In this document: in pieces, positions 45,509 through 54,437 of the stretch
Layout of the letters: every line of letters begins with the position of its first letter
Numbering within the stretch: position 1 is the first letter of the stretch
NCBI RefSeq assembly: GCF_013408445.1
Contig: NZ_JACBZL010000001.1
Span: forward strand, 1,860,001 to 1,924,000
Reading direction: 5' to 3'
Origin: Corynebacterium tuberculostearicum
GTDB taxonomy: Bacteria; Actinomycetota; Actinomycetes; Mycobacteriales; Mycobacteriaceae
DNA length: 64,000 bases
Position numbers and translations under genes: made by a program
Notes under the pieces: model-generated
Database searches by the model: none
What the model was told of the DNA's origin: nothing
What the model saw: the letters and a program-made list of their open reading frames with translations, nothing else

Positions 45509-46436
45509 GGTAGGCAAGAAAGCACTGGCCCTATGCGCTGGGTTATGCGCGGCCGCCGGGCTCATGGCAGGGTGCGAGGAAGAACTGCCGCAGCCGGGCA
45601 GCGTGCCGAATGAATCGCAAGGCGCGGCCGATGGCTATATCACCACGCTGCCGGATCAAGGCACAACGGCCAATGGTCAGTACCAGATCATTAACCTGCA
45701 AAATCATCGCAGTTTTGTGGTGCACGTGCCGTTTAATGCGGATAAGCGCCACCGATTGCCCGTGGTCGTGGCGATGCACGGCTATGAGATGGATGCCGGC
45801 AATATGTTCAAAGGCACCGATCTCTCCCAGGGCGATGCCATCACGGTGTTCGTCCAAGGCGCGGGCAAGGCGTGGGCACCGGCACCCTATGCGGTAACCA
45901 GCTTGGAAGATGACCTCAAGTACGTGGATGACACGATTGATTTCGTCCGGCGCCATTATCCCGCCACGGACACCACCTATGGCGTGGGCTTTTCCAATGG
46001 CGGCGGATTCGCCCGCGCGGTGACCTGCAAGCGGCCGGGCCTATTCGATGCGGTGGCCACGGTTTCGGCGGCAAAATATGACCGCGTGGAAAAAGACTGT
46101 GCCAGCGAGCCCACCGATTACCTGGATATCCACGGCACTAAGGACGCGCTGATGAAATATGGCGGTGGGCGCCAACACGGAGCGCACTACCACTCGGTCA
46201 AACAATCGCTGCGCGGGATTGCGAAAGAGAATGGGTGCAATCCGTTTCCAAAGAGGCGTCGGAAAGAAGCAGTGGAGCACTTCACCTGGCGGGTATGTGA
46301 TGCGCGCACCGAGCAGTACACCATCCACGGCGGCACGCACACGTGGAACGGTGGGGCCACGGACCATTCCGGTTTGGTGAAAGCGGAGTGGACCACCGAT
46401 ACGGTCCTGGATTTCTTCCATATCGCCCACCCGTAG
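45501..46436 (+). CDS. Esterase lipoprotein, PHB-depolymerase/LpqC type
   Basis: A 311-residue predicted secreted lipoprotein. The N-terminus KVGKKALALCAGLCAAAG leads into the lipobox LMAGC (Cys about residue 25). The nucleophile elbow GVGFSNGGGFA lies near residue 160, an Asp in DIHGTKD near residue 210 and the His in HGGTHTWNGG near residue 283 complete the triad. The family includes polyhydroxybutyrate depolymerases and feruloyl esterases; the substrate is unknown. The GTG start overlaps the YbjQ stop region, so the two are coupled. Confidence 0.87.
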   Translation: MIKVGKKALALCAGLCAAAGLMAGCEEELPQPGSVPNESQGAADGYITTLPDQGTTANGQYQIINLQNHRSFVVHVPFNADKRHRLPVVVAMHGYEMDAGNMFKGTDLSQGDAITVFVQGAGKAWAPAPYAVTSLEDDLKYVDDTIDFVRRHYPATDTTYGVGFSNGGGFARAVTCKRPGLFDAVATVSAAKYDRVEKDCASEPTDYLDIHGTKDALMKYGGGRQHGAHYHSVKQSLRGIAKENGCNPFPKRRRKEAVEHFTWRVCDARTEQYTIHGGTHTWNGGATDHSGLVKAEWTTDTVLDFFHIAHP

Positions 46437-46471
46437 CGATAGCCGCGCGCGGGCTGGGTAAGCTGGGCGGC

Positions 46472-46756
46472 ATGCTAGACATTCCTATCAATGGCGACTC
46501 CATCAAACTGGGCCAGTTCATCAAGCTGGCCAGCTTGGTGGCTACCGGCGGCGAGGCTAAAGAGCTCATCGCAGAAGGCGTAGTTACGGTCAATGGCGAG
46601 CCCGAGACGCGCCGGGGCGCCACGCTCCACCCAGGCGATGAGGTGTGCATCGAGGATGCCTGCGCGCGCGTGGGCGAGCCGGACGATGACGATGATTACT
46701 TTGATGAAGCCACGGCCGACGATGACTTTGATCCGGAAAAGTGGAGGAATATGTAG
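46472..46756 (+). CDS. S4-domain RNA-binding protein (YbcJ/RlbA-like)
   Basis: A 94-residue protein with an S4 RNA-binding domain (IKLGQFIKLASLVATGGEAK then EGVVTVNGEPETRRG). It ends with a very acidic tail (DDDDDYFDE and DDDFDPE). The role may be in ribosome assembly or RNA quality control; it is unproven. The frame is open upstream, but the ATG at 46472 is chosen because TAAGCT lies exactly 7 bases before it. The next gene starts right after the stop codon. Confidence 0.85.
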   Translation: MLDIPINGDSIKLGQFIKLASLVATGGEAKELIAEGVVTVNGEPETRRGATLHPGDEVCIEDACARVGEPDDDDDYFDEATADDDFDPEKWRNM

Positions 46757-47584
46757 ATGCCAGCATTCGAAGCTGAAGTGGGCATGCCCTACTGGATTGA
46801 CCTGACCACCTCGGATCCGCGCAAGTCCGCGCACTTCTACGAGCAGGTGCTGGGCTGGGAGATTTCCGCCGAGTCCGCGGAGGAAAAGCCCTATCAGATG
46901 GCGCGCCTGCAGGGCCTGCCCATCGCCGGGCTTATCCCGCAGCCGGAAGAGGCACCCATGCCGGATACCTGGGTGACCTACTTCCTCTCCAAGGACATTG
47001 CGGGCGATTGCCAGCGCGCCGAGAGCCTAGGCGGGCGCATCCTGGTGGAGCCGCAGCAGGTGCAGCTGGGGCACATGGCCCTGCTTGTCGACGCCGCCGG
47101 GGGCATGTTCGGCCTCATCCAACCTGCCGGCCCAGAGCACTTCGTGGCCGCCGGCGAGCCCGGCACCCCGGTCTGGCACGAGCTCACCGCTACCTCGGGC
47201 TTCCAGAGCGCGATGGATTTTTATGGCGAGCTATTCAACTGGGAGATCCGCGCCATGCAGTCTGAGGATGAGAACTTCATCTACGCCACCGCGGAAGAAG
47301 ACGGGGCGCCGTTTGCCGGACTGTGGAACGCCGAGGGGCAGTTCCCGCCCCAGGTGCCGAGCTTCTGGCAGACCTACTTGGGCGTGCGCAATATCGACGC
47401 CGCTGCGAAGAAGGCCGTGGAACTAGGCGGCGAGGTCATCCGTGAACCATGGGATTCGCCCTTCGGCCGCATGTGCCTCTTGGCCGATTCCACCGGTGCG
47501 ACCATCACCCTCACCGAGGTCGAAGACGCCCCCGAAGAGGAACCGACCGAATCGGATGACGTGCTGGGACTCGACCCACAGTAG
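46757..47584 (+). CDS. VOC-family protein with two glyoxalase-like domains
   Basis: A 275-residue protein with two tandem VOC domains (about 10-125 and 135-255), each beginning with a W(I)(D)L-type strand and F-Y-E segment (SAHFYEQVLGWE and SAMDFYGELFNWE). Such proteins bind metal or small ligands; antibiotic-binding, dioxygenase and glyoxalase roles all exist. GGAGG 8 bases upstream supports the ATG. Follows the S4 gene at once, so probably one operon with the alkyltransferase-like gene. Confidence 0.85.
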   Translation: MPAFEAEVGMPYWIDLTTSDPRKSAHFYEQVLGWEISAESAEEKPYQMARLQGLPIAGLIPQPEEAPMPDTWVTYFLSKDIAGDCQRAESLGGRILVEPQQVQLGHMALLVDAAGGMFGLIQPAGPEHFVAAGEPGTPVWHELTATSGFQSAMDFYGELFNWEIRAMQSEDENFIYATAEEDGAPFAGLWNAEGQFPPQVPSFWQTYLGVRNIDAAAKKAVELGGEVIREPWDSPFGRMCLLADSTGATITLTEVEDAPEEEPTESDDVLGLDPQ

Positions 47585-47589
47585 CCGAG

Positions 47590-47901
47590 ATGAGTGAGTC
47601 GCCTCTGGTCAAGCGCGTATTGGCGGTCGCTGCCGTAATCCCACCCGGCAACGTGACCTCTTATGGCGAGGTGGCCAAGGTGGCCGGCTGCGGCGCGCGC
47701 AACGTCGGCACCGTGTTAAAGCGTCACGGCGGCGGTGCCGATACCGCCTGGTGGCGCGTCGTCCGCGCGGATGGCGCCTCCCACGATCCCGCCCGCGCCG
47801 CGGAGTTTTGGGATCGCGAGGCCATCGCGCACGCCAACGGCCGCGTTAAAATGCACGAGCACGGAATCGACGCCCGCGAATTACAGGAGTTGATGGAGTG
47901 A
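47590..47901 (+). CDS. Alkyltransferase-like (MGMT-family) DNA-binding protein
   Basis: A 103-residue protein matching the C-terminal domain of O6-methylguanine methyltransferase: IPPGNVTSYGEVAKVAG, the Arg-finger-like ARNVGTVL, and WWRVVRADG. The methyl-acceptor Cys of PCHR is absent (WWRV follows TA), so it belongs to the alkyltransferase-like group that flags O6-alkyl lesions for nucleotide excision repair instead of repairing them. The stop overlaps the next start. Confidence 0.87.
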   Translation: MSESPLVKRVLAVAAVIPPGNVTSYGEVAKVAGCGARNVGTVLKRHGGGADTAWWRVVRADGASHDPARAAEFWDREAIAHANGRVKMHEHGIDARELQELME

Positions 47902-48257
47902 GGGCCTGGGTCATTCTCTTTCTTGCGATTGCCGCCGAAGTCCTGGGCACCGTCGCGCTGAAATACGCAGTGGACCATTTCTGGATCTATGGCGTGGCCG
48001 CTTTTTGCTTCATCCTTGCCTTCGTGTTGCTTCACCGCGTGATGCAAGAAGGCCTCAACGTGGGCGTGGCCTATGGTCTCTGGGCATCCGGCGGGGTCAT
48101 TTCCACTGCTCTGCTGTCCGCCGCGCTATTTGGCGAGCCGCTCGGCGCGGTAAAGCTCGCCGGCATCGCGCTCATTATGGCCGGCGTATTCTGCGTGGAA
48201 ATGGGTGCGAAACCAGACGAGGATCAAGACCACACGGTGGAGGTGGCGCCGCAATGA
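47898..48257 (+). CDS. SMR-family transporter, first of a pair
   Basis: A 119-residue four-helix small multidrug resistance protein with the conserved membrane Glu (LAIAAEVLGTVALKYA, near residue 13). It starts with GTG overlapping the previous stop and overlaps the next SMR gene by ATGA. Two adjacent, coupled SMR genes usually make a heterodimer for drugs, polyamines or nucleotide-sugar lipids. The C-terminus has an extra charged tail (KPDEDQDHTVEVAPQ). Confidence 0.9.
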   Translation: MRAWVILFLAIAAEVLGTVALKYAVDHFWIYGVAAFCFILAFVLLHRVMQEGLNVGVAYGLWASGGVISTALLSAALFGEPLGAVKLAGIALIMAGVFCVEMGAKPDEDQDHTVEVAPQ

Positions 48258-48571
48258 TCTGGTTCCTTCTTTTCCTCGCCACCGCCATCGAGGTTTCCGG
48301 CACGCTGTGCCTGCGCATGTCCGCGGTAACCGGTCGCCGATTCTGGGTGGTGCTCGTTGCCCTGTGTTATGTCTCTGCCTATGGATTCTTGGCGCTCGTG
48401 CTCAAAGCCGGCATGGATCTTGGCGTGGCCTACGGCATCTGGGCTGCCACTGGCGTTGCGCTTACCGCCATTGCCTCCTATCTCCTGTTCAAGGAGCCGT
48501 TTACTTGGTTAAAATCTTTGGGCGTGGTGCTCATTGTCGGGGGAGTGCTGCTCGTAGAAGCCGGGGCGTAA
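48254..48571 (+). CDS. SMR-family transporter, second of a pair
   Basis: A 105-residue four-helix protein with the conserved Glu (LATAIEVSGTLCLRMS, near residue 13) and the WAATGVALTAIASYLLFKEP segment typical of SMR proteins. The ATG lies in the ATGA overlap with the first SMR gene, so the frame open further upstream is not used. A strong terminator follows. Substrate unknown; heterodimer with the preceding protein is likely. Confidence 0.9.
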   Translation: MIWFLLFLATAIEVSGTLCLRMSAVTGRRFWVVLVALCYVSAYGFLALVLKAGMDLGVAYGIWAATGVALTAIASYLLFKEPFTWLKSLGVVLIVGGVLLVEAGA

Positions 48572-48582
48572 CACTGACAAAA

Positions 48583-48631
48583 CAAGCACGTTTCGTCTCT
48601 CACGGGGTGTGAAAAGGGCGAAACGTGCTTG
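48583..48631. terminator. Bidirectional terminator between SMR genes and the PrsW-like gene
   Basis: A perfect 13-bp stem (48583-48595 with 48619-48631) flanked by AAAA and CTTTA, 11 bases after the SMR stop and 23 before the stop of the convergent gene. Confidence 0.85.
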
Positions 48632-48653
48632 CTTTACAGAGTGGTCGGTGGCT

Positions 48654-49505
48654 TTAGCGCACGAAGGCGAGGGCGTCGTCGGCAGTGCTGTGGCTATAGC
48701 TCTCATCGGACCTGGCGAGCTTATTGCCGCGCAGCACCAGCCATATGCTCAGCGGGTAGAGGATAAGCGCTACCGTGACGGCCTGGATGATGGCGGCCAC
48801 CTCGGAATCGTGCAGGTAGTTCCAGCAAAAGTGCAGGAGGAAGGCGGCGGCTAGGCAGCCGAGAAAGACGCCGATGCGCCACCACAGCGGCTTGGCGGCG
48901 GCGTAGAGCGCCCAGCCGATGCCCCAACCAGCCAGCGCGGTGAGCAAGACGTGCAGGCCCGGGCCGGCGACAAGGCGCAGGCCCCACATCTCAAACAGTC
49001 CCTGGACATCGCTATCGGGGTGCATGGTGGCGCCCATGGCGCCGTAGAGGATGTTTTCGCAGGCCTCGAAGCCTAGGCCCACCACTGCGCCCACTATCCA
49101 GCCATGCCAGGGGCGGTTGAGCTGGCGGAAGGACATGAGTACGAAGATGACGCCGGTGGCCTTGGAGATTTCTTCTGGGTAGGCGCCGCTCCAGGACATC
49201 ATGGCATCCACCCAGCCGGTGCCGATGGCGAGCTGCATGACCGGCCCAGCGCTAATAAGCGCCAAGGAAACGGCCACCCCGCCGCCCCAAAGGAAAGCCA
49301 GTAGGGCCCACAGGCGCGCCGGGCGTGCCCACATGGGGCTGCGTTGCAGCAGGTAGATGACCAGTGCTACGAGCACGGCGGCGATGAGCAGGCTGAGCAG
49401 GCCCATCATGGGAGAGATCAAAAAAGTGCTCAGCGTCTGGACCAAGAACGCGATGAGTCCAATGCCGGAGAGGATCCACAGCGTGGTGCGAAAGAGCTTG
49501 GACAT
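48654..49505 (-). CDS. PrsW-family intramembrane metalloprotease
   Basis: A 283-residue membrane protein with about eight helices. The family motifs are visible: EE in AYPEEISKATGV (near residue 94), FEACENILYG (near residue 132), and the His in GPGLHVLLTALAGWGIGW. In Bacillus PrsW cuts an anti-sigma factor; here the target is unknown. Its ATG abuts the stop of the preceding gene (49506), so the two are co-transcribed on the minus strand. Confidence 0.88.
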   Translation of the reverse strand: MSKLFRTTLWILSGIGLIAFLVQTLSTFLISPMMGLLSLLIAAVLVALVIYLLQRSPMWARPARLWALLAFLWGGGVAVSLALISAGPVMQLAIGTGWVDAMMSWSGAYPEEISKATGVIFVLMSFRQLNRPWHGWIVGAVVGLGFEACENILYGAMGATMHPDSDVQGLFEMWGLRLVAGPGLHVLLTALAGWGIGWALYAAAKPLWWRIGVFLGCLAAAFLLHFCWNYLHDSEVAAIIQAVTVALILYPLSIWLVLRGNKLARSDESYSHSTADDALAFVR

Positions 49506-50087
49506 CTAGTACATCAACTCCCCGGAGAAGTCAGCGAATTCTGCATTAGCATCGGCGGGCAGATCCTCTTGGCCGAAGGCATGCCAGATGCGGGAGGTGG
49601 TGGCCCGGGCCTGATCGCCCTTGCCGGTCACGGTGACCACCCAATCCTTGTTTTCATCCTTGCCGGTGCCGTCGAGGGAGAGGGCGGCGGTGGAGGAGGG
49701 GGCGTCGGCAAGCAGGAGTGCTCCATTCGTGCCGTCGAAGGTAGGGGCGTCGGCCGGCAGGGAAGCCATGGCGAGGGCGCGGACCATGCGGCGCAAGGTG
49801 GTGGCATCGTCCTTGGCATCCTCGGTGAGGGTGGCCTGTACGCTGACATCACCGCAGGTCCAGCCGATGCTGGCGAGGGATTCATAATCGCGCTCGCAGT
49901 AGAGATCGGGAACGTCAATCTCCCAATCCTGGCTGGGCTCGGTCAGGGTGACCTGCTCGACGTCCGCGGAGGGATCCGCCAGCGCCGCCTGCACAATTGT
50001 GGGCAAAGCGAGAACCACCGCCACGAACGCAATGACGGCGAGGAAAAGGCGCCGCGGATGCGCTGGAGGAAAGCGATAAAATTCCAT
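49506..50087 (-). CDS. Membrane-anchored extracytoplasmic protein, unknown function
   Basis: A 193-residue protein, not recognised. One membrane segment near residues 14-34 (LFLAVIAFVAVVLALPTIVQ) is followed by a soluble domain of about 155 residues with two Cys (DLYCERDY, WTCGDVS), possibly forming a disulfide. TAAGGT lies exactly 7 bases before the ATG at 50087, so the longer frame from 50147 is rejected. Being coupled to a PrsW-like protease, it may be its partner or substrate; this is inference. Confidence 0.7.
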   Translation of the reverse strand: MEFYRFPPAHPRRLFLAVIAFVAVVLALPTIVQAALADPSADVEQVTLTEPSQDWEIDVPDLYCERDYESLASIGWTCGDVSVQATLTEDAKDDATTLRRMVRALAMASLPADAPTFDGTNGALLLADAPSSTAALSLDGTGKDENKDWVVTVTGKGDQARATTSRIWHAFGQEDLPADANAEFADFSGELMY

Positions 50088-50129
50088 AGCCCACACCTTA
50101 TCTTGCTGCTTTGACCTAGAGTGGCAAGC

Positions 50130-52064
50130 ATGAAAGATCTTTATCAACTAGTCAATGGACCCTGGCTGGAAAGCCACGTCATTCCCGATGATCGCGGCGT
50201 GGATGGCACCTTCCACGCGCTGCGCGATGAGGCGGAGGAACTCGTGCACGAGATCGTGGACAAGGACACCGGCCGCCCGGGCAAGCTCTATGCCTCCTTT
50301 ATGGATACCGAGGGAGTCAACGCGGCCGGCATGGCTCCATTGGATGCGGATCTGGACCGCCTGAGCGCGGCCGACCCAGAGGAACTGGCACAGCGCCTGG
50401 GTGAACTTGAGCGCACCGGTGTTGGCTCCCCGGTGACCTTCTGGGTATCCAAGGACTCTGGTTCCGAGGACGCCATTGCTTATGTCATTCAATCCGGCCT
50501 GGGCCTGCCGGATGAGGCTTATTACCGCGAGGAAGCCCACGCGGAAACGCTGAGCGCTTATGAAAAGCACGTGGCCGAAATGCTGGAATTCCTCGACCCA
50601 GCCCGCCTCTTTGGCCTGGGCGCCGAGGTAGCAGCCCACCGCATCGTCAGCTTGGAAAAGGAGCTGGCCGCTGGCCATTGGGACGTGGTCTCCACCCGCG
50701 ATGCGGTTAAGACCTATAACCCCTGCGAATTTAGCGAGCTGCCCACCATGACCCGCGCTCTGCTCTCCGGCGGCAACCTGCCAGAGCACCGCGTGGTCAA
50801 TATGATGCCGTCCTACCTCGAGCACTTCGAGAGCCTCTTTACCAGCGCGCGCATGGCCGATTGGCAGCTGTGGGCCACCTGGCACATCCTGCGCTCCCGC
50901 GCGGCCATGCTGCCCGAGGAAGTAGGCGCGAAGAACTTCGAGTTCTATGGCACCAAGCTCTCCGGCGCCACCCAGCAGCGCGACCGCTGGAAGCGCGCGG
51001 TAGGCCTGGCTGAGTCCCTCGTGGGCGAAGAGATTGGCCAGGTATTTGTGGATAAGCACTTCCCGGCTTCCTCCAAGCGCGAGATGGATGAGCTGGTGGA
51101 CTACCTCATCGTTGCCTACCGTGAGCGCATCTCCCAGCTGGAGTGGATGACGCCGGCCACCCGCGAGCGCGCGCTGGAAAAGCTCTCCCAGTTCAAGTCC
51201 AAGATTGGCTTCCCGGATTCCTGGCGCGATTACTCCGGCCTCGAGGTCTCTGGCCAGGGCGCGGACCTGCTGGCCAATGCGCGTGCCGGCTCTGCCTTTT
51301 CTCACGACTTTGAGCTGGCCAAGATTGGCAAGCCGGCCGATCGCGATGAGTGGGTGACTACCCCGCAGACGGTCAACGCCTTCTATAACCCGGTGGTCAA
51401 TGACATCACCTTCCCGGCGGCAATCCTGCGCCCGCCGTTTTATAACCCGGATGCCGATGCCGCAGAAAACTTCGGCGCCATCGGTGCCGTCATCGGCCAC
51501 GAGATTGGCCATGGCTTTGATGACCAGGGCTCGCAATTTGATGGCCAGGGCAACCTGAACTCCTGGTGGTCCGAGGAGGACCGCGCGGCCTTTGACAAGC
51601 TCACCGCCAAGCTGGTGGAGCAATTCAACGGCCAGGTACCAACGGTGCTCAAGGAGGCCGGCATCGACTCCACCGGTGTCAACGGCAGCTTTACCCTGGG
51701 TGAGAATATCGGTGACCTCGGCGGCCTGGGCATCGCCGTGGTGGCTTTCAAGAACTACTGCGCCGATAAGGGCATTGACCTGCAGGGCAAGGAGGAGAAG
51801 TTCGAGGTAGACGGCGCCGAGCCAGAGTTGGCCGAGCACACCTACAACGGACTGCAGCGCTTCTTCCTATCCTGGGCCCGCGTATGGCGCACCGCCATCC
51901 GCCCGGAGATGGCCACCCAGTACCTCGCCATTGACCCGCACTCGCCGGCGGAGTTCCGCTGCAACCTCATCGCTGCCAATATCGCGGAGTTCTACGAGGC
52001 CTTTGACGTAGCGGAGGATTCTGCCATGTACATTGCGCCAGAGGACCGCGTCACCATCTGGTAG
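50130..52064 (+). CDS. M13-family zinc metallopeptidase (PepO/neprilysin-like)
   Basis: A 644-residue endopeptidase. The zinc motif HEIGHGFDDQG (HExxH) lies near residue 458, and ENIGDLGG (ExxxD) near residue 520; NAFYNPVVNDITFPAAIL and a C-terminal CxxF-like LAIDPHSPAEFRCN also match the family. No signal peptide is visible, which is usual for cytoplasmic bacterial members. TAGAGT lies 7 bases before the ATG, so the GTG at 50121 within this element is rejected. Confidence 0.93.
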   Translation: MKDLYQLVNGPWLESHVIPDDRGVDGTFHALRDEAEELVHEIVDKDTGRPGKLYASFMDTEGVNAAGMAPLDADLDRLSAADPEELAQRLGELERTGVGSPVTFWVSKDSGSEDAIAYVIQSGLGLPDEAYYREEAHAETLSAYEKHVAEMLEFLDPARLFGLGAEVAAHRIVSLEKELAAGHWDVVSTRDAVKTYNPCEFSELPTMTRALLSGGNLPEHRVVNMMPSYLEHFESLFTSARMADWQLWATWHILRSRAAMLPEEVGAKNFEFYGTKLSGATQQRDRWKRAVGLAESLVGEEIGQVFVDKHFPASSKREMDELVDYLIVAYRERISQLEWMTPATRERALEKLSQFKSKIGFPDSWRDYSGLEVSGQGADLLANARAGSAFSHDFELAKIGKPADRDEWVTTPQTVNAFYNPVVNDITFPAAILRPPFYNPDADAAENFGAIGAVIGHEIGHGFDDQGSQFDGQGNLNSWWSEEDRAAFDKLTAKLVEQFNGQVPTVLKEAGIDSTGVNGSFTLGENIGDLGGLGIAVVAFKNYCADKGIDLQGKEEKFEVDGAEPELAEHTYNGLQRFFLSWARVWRTAIRPEMATQYLAIDPHSPAEFRCNLIAANIAEFYEAFDVAEDSAMYIAPEDRVTIW

Positions 52065-52103
52065 CCCCTTTAGCCGGTAGGCGGTGCGCGTAGGCTCGGT
52101 GGC

Positions 52104-52997
52104 ATGACTAACGCAGATGCTAACCAGGACCCGCACCGCCCGCTGGAGCCCGGCCAAGAGTGGCACATCGGCGGCCAAGACCGCCAGATGGGGGAGAAGG
52201 AACAGCTCGAGCAGCTCGTTGCCTATATCGACGCCCACTATGACACCCCGGATTTCCGCCCGCCGTGGGCCGGGGGCGGCTCCCCAGAGGCGGACCAATA
52301 TTGCTCGCTCTTGCCGGATCGCATTACCCATGCGGCAATGATGGTGCTCGGTACTGCGGTGGACCATGCGCTACCGGGCACTGCATACACGGAGGGCATT
52401 AGCGTAGAAGAGTCTGAGGTGGGCGCCATTTTCCGGCCTAGCACCCCCACCGGCCGGTGGGCGGTCTCGCTCCATTCGGGCGGTTGGTGGCGCGGCAGTG
52501 GTCAAGCGCTGGAGGTGCAGTGGCGCCCCGAGGTAGCCGCCGCCGCACAGCTATCCGGCACCACCATTATTGACGTGGATTATCCGCTCGCCCCCGAGCA
52601 CACCGTGGCAGAGATGGTCAGTGCCGTACAGCAAGCCATCGACTATGCCCGCGCGCAGGGCGCTTCTAGCGTTACTACCTGGGGGTATTCTTCCGGCGCG
52701 GCGCTGGCGGCGCTAGCGCCTGCCGACGCCCTCCTGCTCACCTTCCCCGACTTCGGCGCCCTGGCACATCTGCCCGAGGATCTTCGCGCCGGATACGACA
52801 TCCCGGCGGACCTATCTGAGCTAGGTCCGCACACCTTCGTGCAAACCGCAACTGAGGATGAGATTGCCGCGCGTGTTTCCGTGCCCGGCGCTACCGCGCG
52901 CGATTATGTTTCCACCCACCGCGTATCTACCCCGGCGGTGGCCCGGCAGCGCGTGCGGGATGCGGCCGCGTTCCTGGCAGGCGAGCTAGAAAAATAA
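52104..52997 (+). CDS. Alpha/beta-hydrolase fold protein
   Basis: A 297-residue hydrolase. It has the oxyanion HSGGWWRGSG segment (HGG-like with Ser), a DVDYPLAPEHT segment typical of the hormone-sensitive-lipase type, and the nucleophile elbow GYSSGAALAAL. The late His is probably in VSTHRVS. Substrate unknown. TAGGCT lies exactly 7 bases before the ATG, indicating a leaderless transcript. Confidence 0.83.
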   Translation: MTNADANQDPHRPLEPGQEWHIGGQDRQMGEKEQLEQLVAYIDAHYDTPDFRPPWAGGGSPEADQYCSLLPDRITHAAMMVLGTAVDHALPGTAYTEGISVEESEVGAIFRPSTPTGRWAVSLHSGGWWRGSGQALEVQWRPEVAAAAQLSGTTIIDVDYPLAPEHTVAEMVSAVQQAIDYARAQGASSVTTWGYSSGAALAALAPADALLLTFPDFGALAHLPEDLRAGYDIPADLSELGPHTFVQTATEDEIAARVSVPGATARDYVSTHRVSTPAVARQRVRDAAAFLAGELEK

Positions 52998-53025
52998 CAA
53001 TTCCCTGGAGGTTCCATGCTAAAAA

Positions 53026-53058
53026 GGAACTAGTTTCAATAGGAGTGCGACTAGTTCC
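53026..53058. promoter_or_regulatory. Perfect 9-bp inverted repeat over the PepSY-gene promoter
   Basis: GGAACTAGT (53026-53034) and ACTAGTTCC (53050-53058) are separated by 15 bases. The left arm overlaps a TAGTTT -10 candidate (53031-53036) and the ribosome site AGGAG (53041-53045) lies between the arms, so it may be an operator or an mRNA hairpin. Confidence 0.5.
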
Positions 53059-53060
53059 GC

Positions 53061-54437
53061 ATGACCATATCCACTCATGGCGCGCTATCGCGCCTGCATA
53101 AATTCGCCGGCGTAATCATTGCGCCCTTCCTCATAGTCGCAGCATTAAGCGGGTTTCTCTATGCCTTGGCACCCACCTTTGAACCGTGGATTTACCACGA
53201 TGAGGTAACCGCCACCGCGCAAGGCGGCCCGCGCAGCCTCGATGAACAGATTGCCGCCGCCCAGCGCCAGCACCCAAATGGGCATGTGGTTCAGGTTGAG
53301 CCTTCCGAGGAACCGCAGGAAACCACCCGCGTGCTATTCGCAGACCCCAGCGCACCCAACGCCAGTTACACCCACGCCGTCTTTGTGGATCCGGTGGATC
53401 TGCATATCACCGGCGAACTCCAACAATATGGCGGATCCCGCGCGCTGCCCTTCCGTACGTGGGCCTCCGATGGCCACCGCACCCTGTGGCTAGGCGAGCC
53501 TGGCCGCCTCTATGCCGAACTTGCGGCCTCGTGGCTCGGTGCGCTGAGCATCCTTGGCCTTTACCTGTGGCTTAAGCGTAAGCAGAAGAATAGAAAGCGG
53601 CTTTCCAAGCTGCTGACGTTGCATGCCCGCGTGGGCGCTTGGTTGCTGCCAGGCTTCCTCTTCCTGACCGTCACCGGCCTGACGTGGTCGCTGGTGGCGG
53701 GTACCAGCATTGGCAAGGTGCGCGAGGAACTGAATTGGAAGGAACCGTCCGTGGCAACCTCCGTTGCGGAAGCGGGCGCTAGCAACGAAGCGAGGGAGCA
53801 TTCCGGCCACGCTGGTCACAAGGGACATGCGGGTCATGCGGGACACGAGGGCGCTGCGAAACTTGCCGGGGCCCAAACCGCATTGTCGGCAGCACGCAGC
53901 CAAGGATTGACCGGGGTTCTGGAGATGACCCCACCGGAAAAGCCAGGCGATGCGTGGGGCGTGCGCGAGGCTCGTGCGGCCTTCAAACTGCGCAGTGATG
54001 CCGTAGCAGTGACCCCGAATGGAGAGGTCATTGACCGCATCAATTCCGCCGACTGGCCGCTTGCCGCACAGCTAACCTCGTGGCTCATCCAGCTGCACAT
54101 GGGGACGCTCTTCGGTATCTATAGTCAGATCGCCTTGGCGGCGCTGGCCTTGGGACTGCTCGTGGTGAGTGGCGCTGGCTTGTGGATGTGGTGGATAAAA
54201 CCGCGCCGCGGCCTGCCCGAGCTAAAAATTACCCCCGCCGTGCTGGCGGGGGTGGTGGCCTATTCGATCGTCGCGCCGCTCTTTGGCGCCTCGCTAATGA
54301 TCTTTTTCCTAGGCGATTGGATTGTGCGGCGGTTGCGCGCCCCGCAGCGGGGCCGAGGCGCTGCCGCAGGTGAAACTACTCCTCGCCCTCGGGGCGGATC
54401 TTCATCTTGGAGTCTTGCCACAGACCGGAACGGGTAA
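53061..54437 (+). CDS. PepSY-domain membrane protein with His-rich loop
   Basis: A 458-residue PiuB-type protein. It has an N-terminal helix (about residues 15-37), a PepSY region, further helices (about 165-180, 195-220, 355-380, 385-410), and a second extracytoplasmic part. A His/Gly-rich segment (EHSGHAGHKGHAGHAGHEG, near residue 248) is a probable metal-binding loop. Family members occur in iron or copper uptake and reduction. The last 62 bases overlap the convergent emb gene. Regulation through the upstream inverted repeat is likely. The metal is not known. Confidence 0.85.
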   Translation: MTISTHGALSRLHKFAGVIIAPFLIVAALSGFLYALAPTFEPWIYHDEVTATAQGGPRSLDEQIAAAQRQHPNGHVVQVEPSEEPQETTRVLFADPSAPNASYTHAVFVDPVDLHITGELQQYGGSRALPFRTWASDGHRTLWLGEPGRLYAELAASWLGALSILGLYLWLKRKQKNRKRLSKLLTLHARVGAWLLPGFLFLTVTGLTWSLVAGTSIGKVREELNWKEPSVATSVAEAGASNEAREHSGHAGHKGHAGHAGHEGAAKLAGAQTALSAARSQGLTGVLEMTPPEKPGDAWGVREARAAFKLRSDAVAVTPNGEVIDRINSADWPLAAQLTSWLIQLHMGTLFGIYSQIALAALALGLLVVSGAGLWMWWIKPRRGLPELKITPAVLAGVVAYSIVAPLFGASLMIFFLGDWIVRRLRAPQRGRGAAAGETTPRPRGGSSSWSLATDRNG

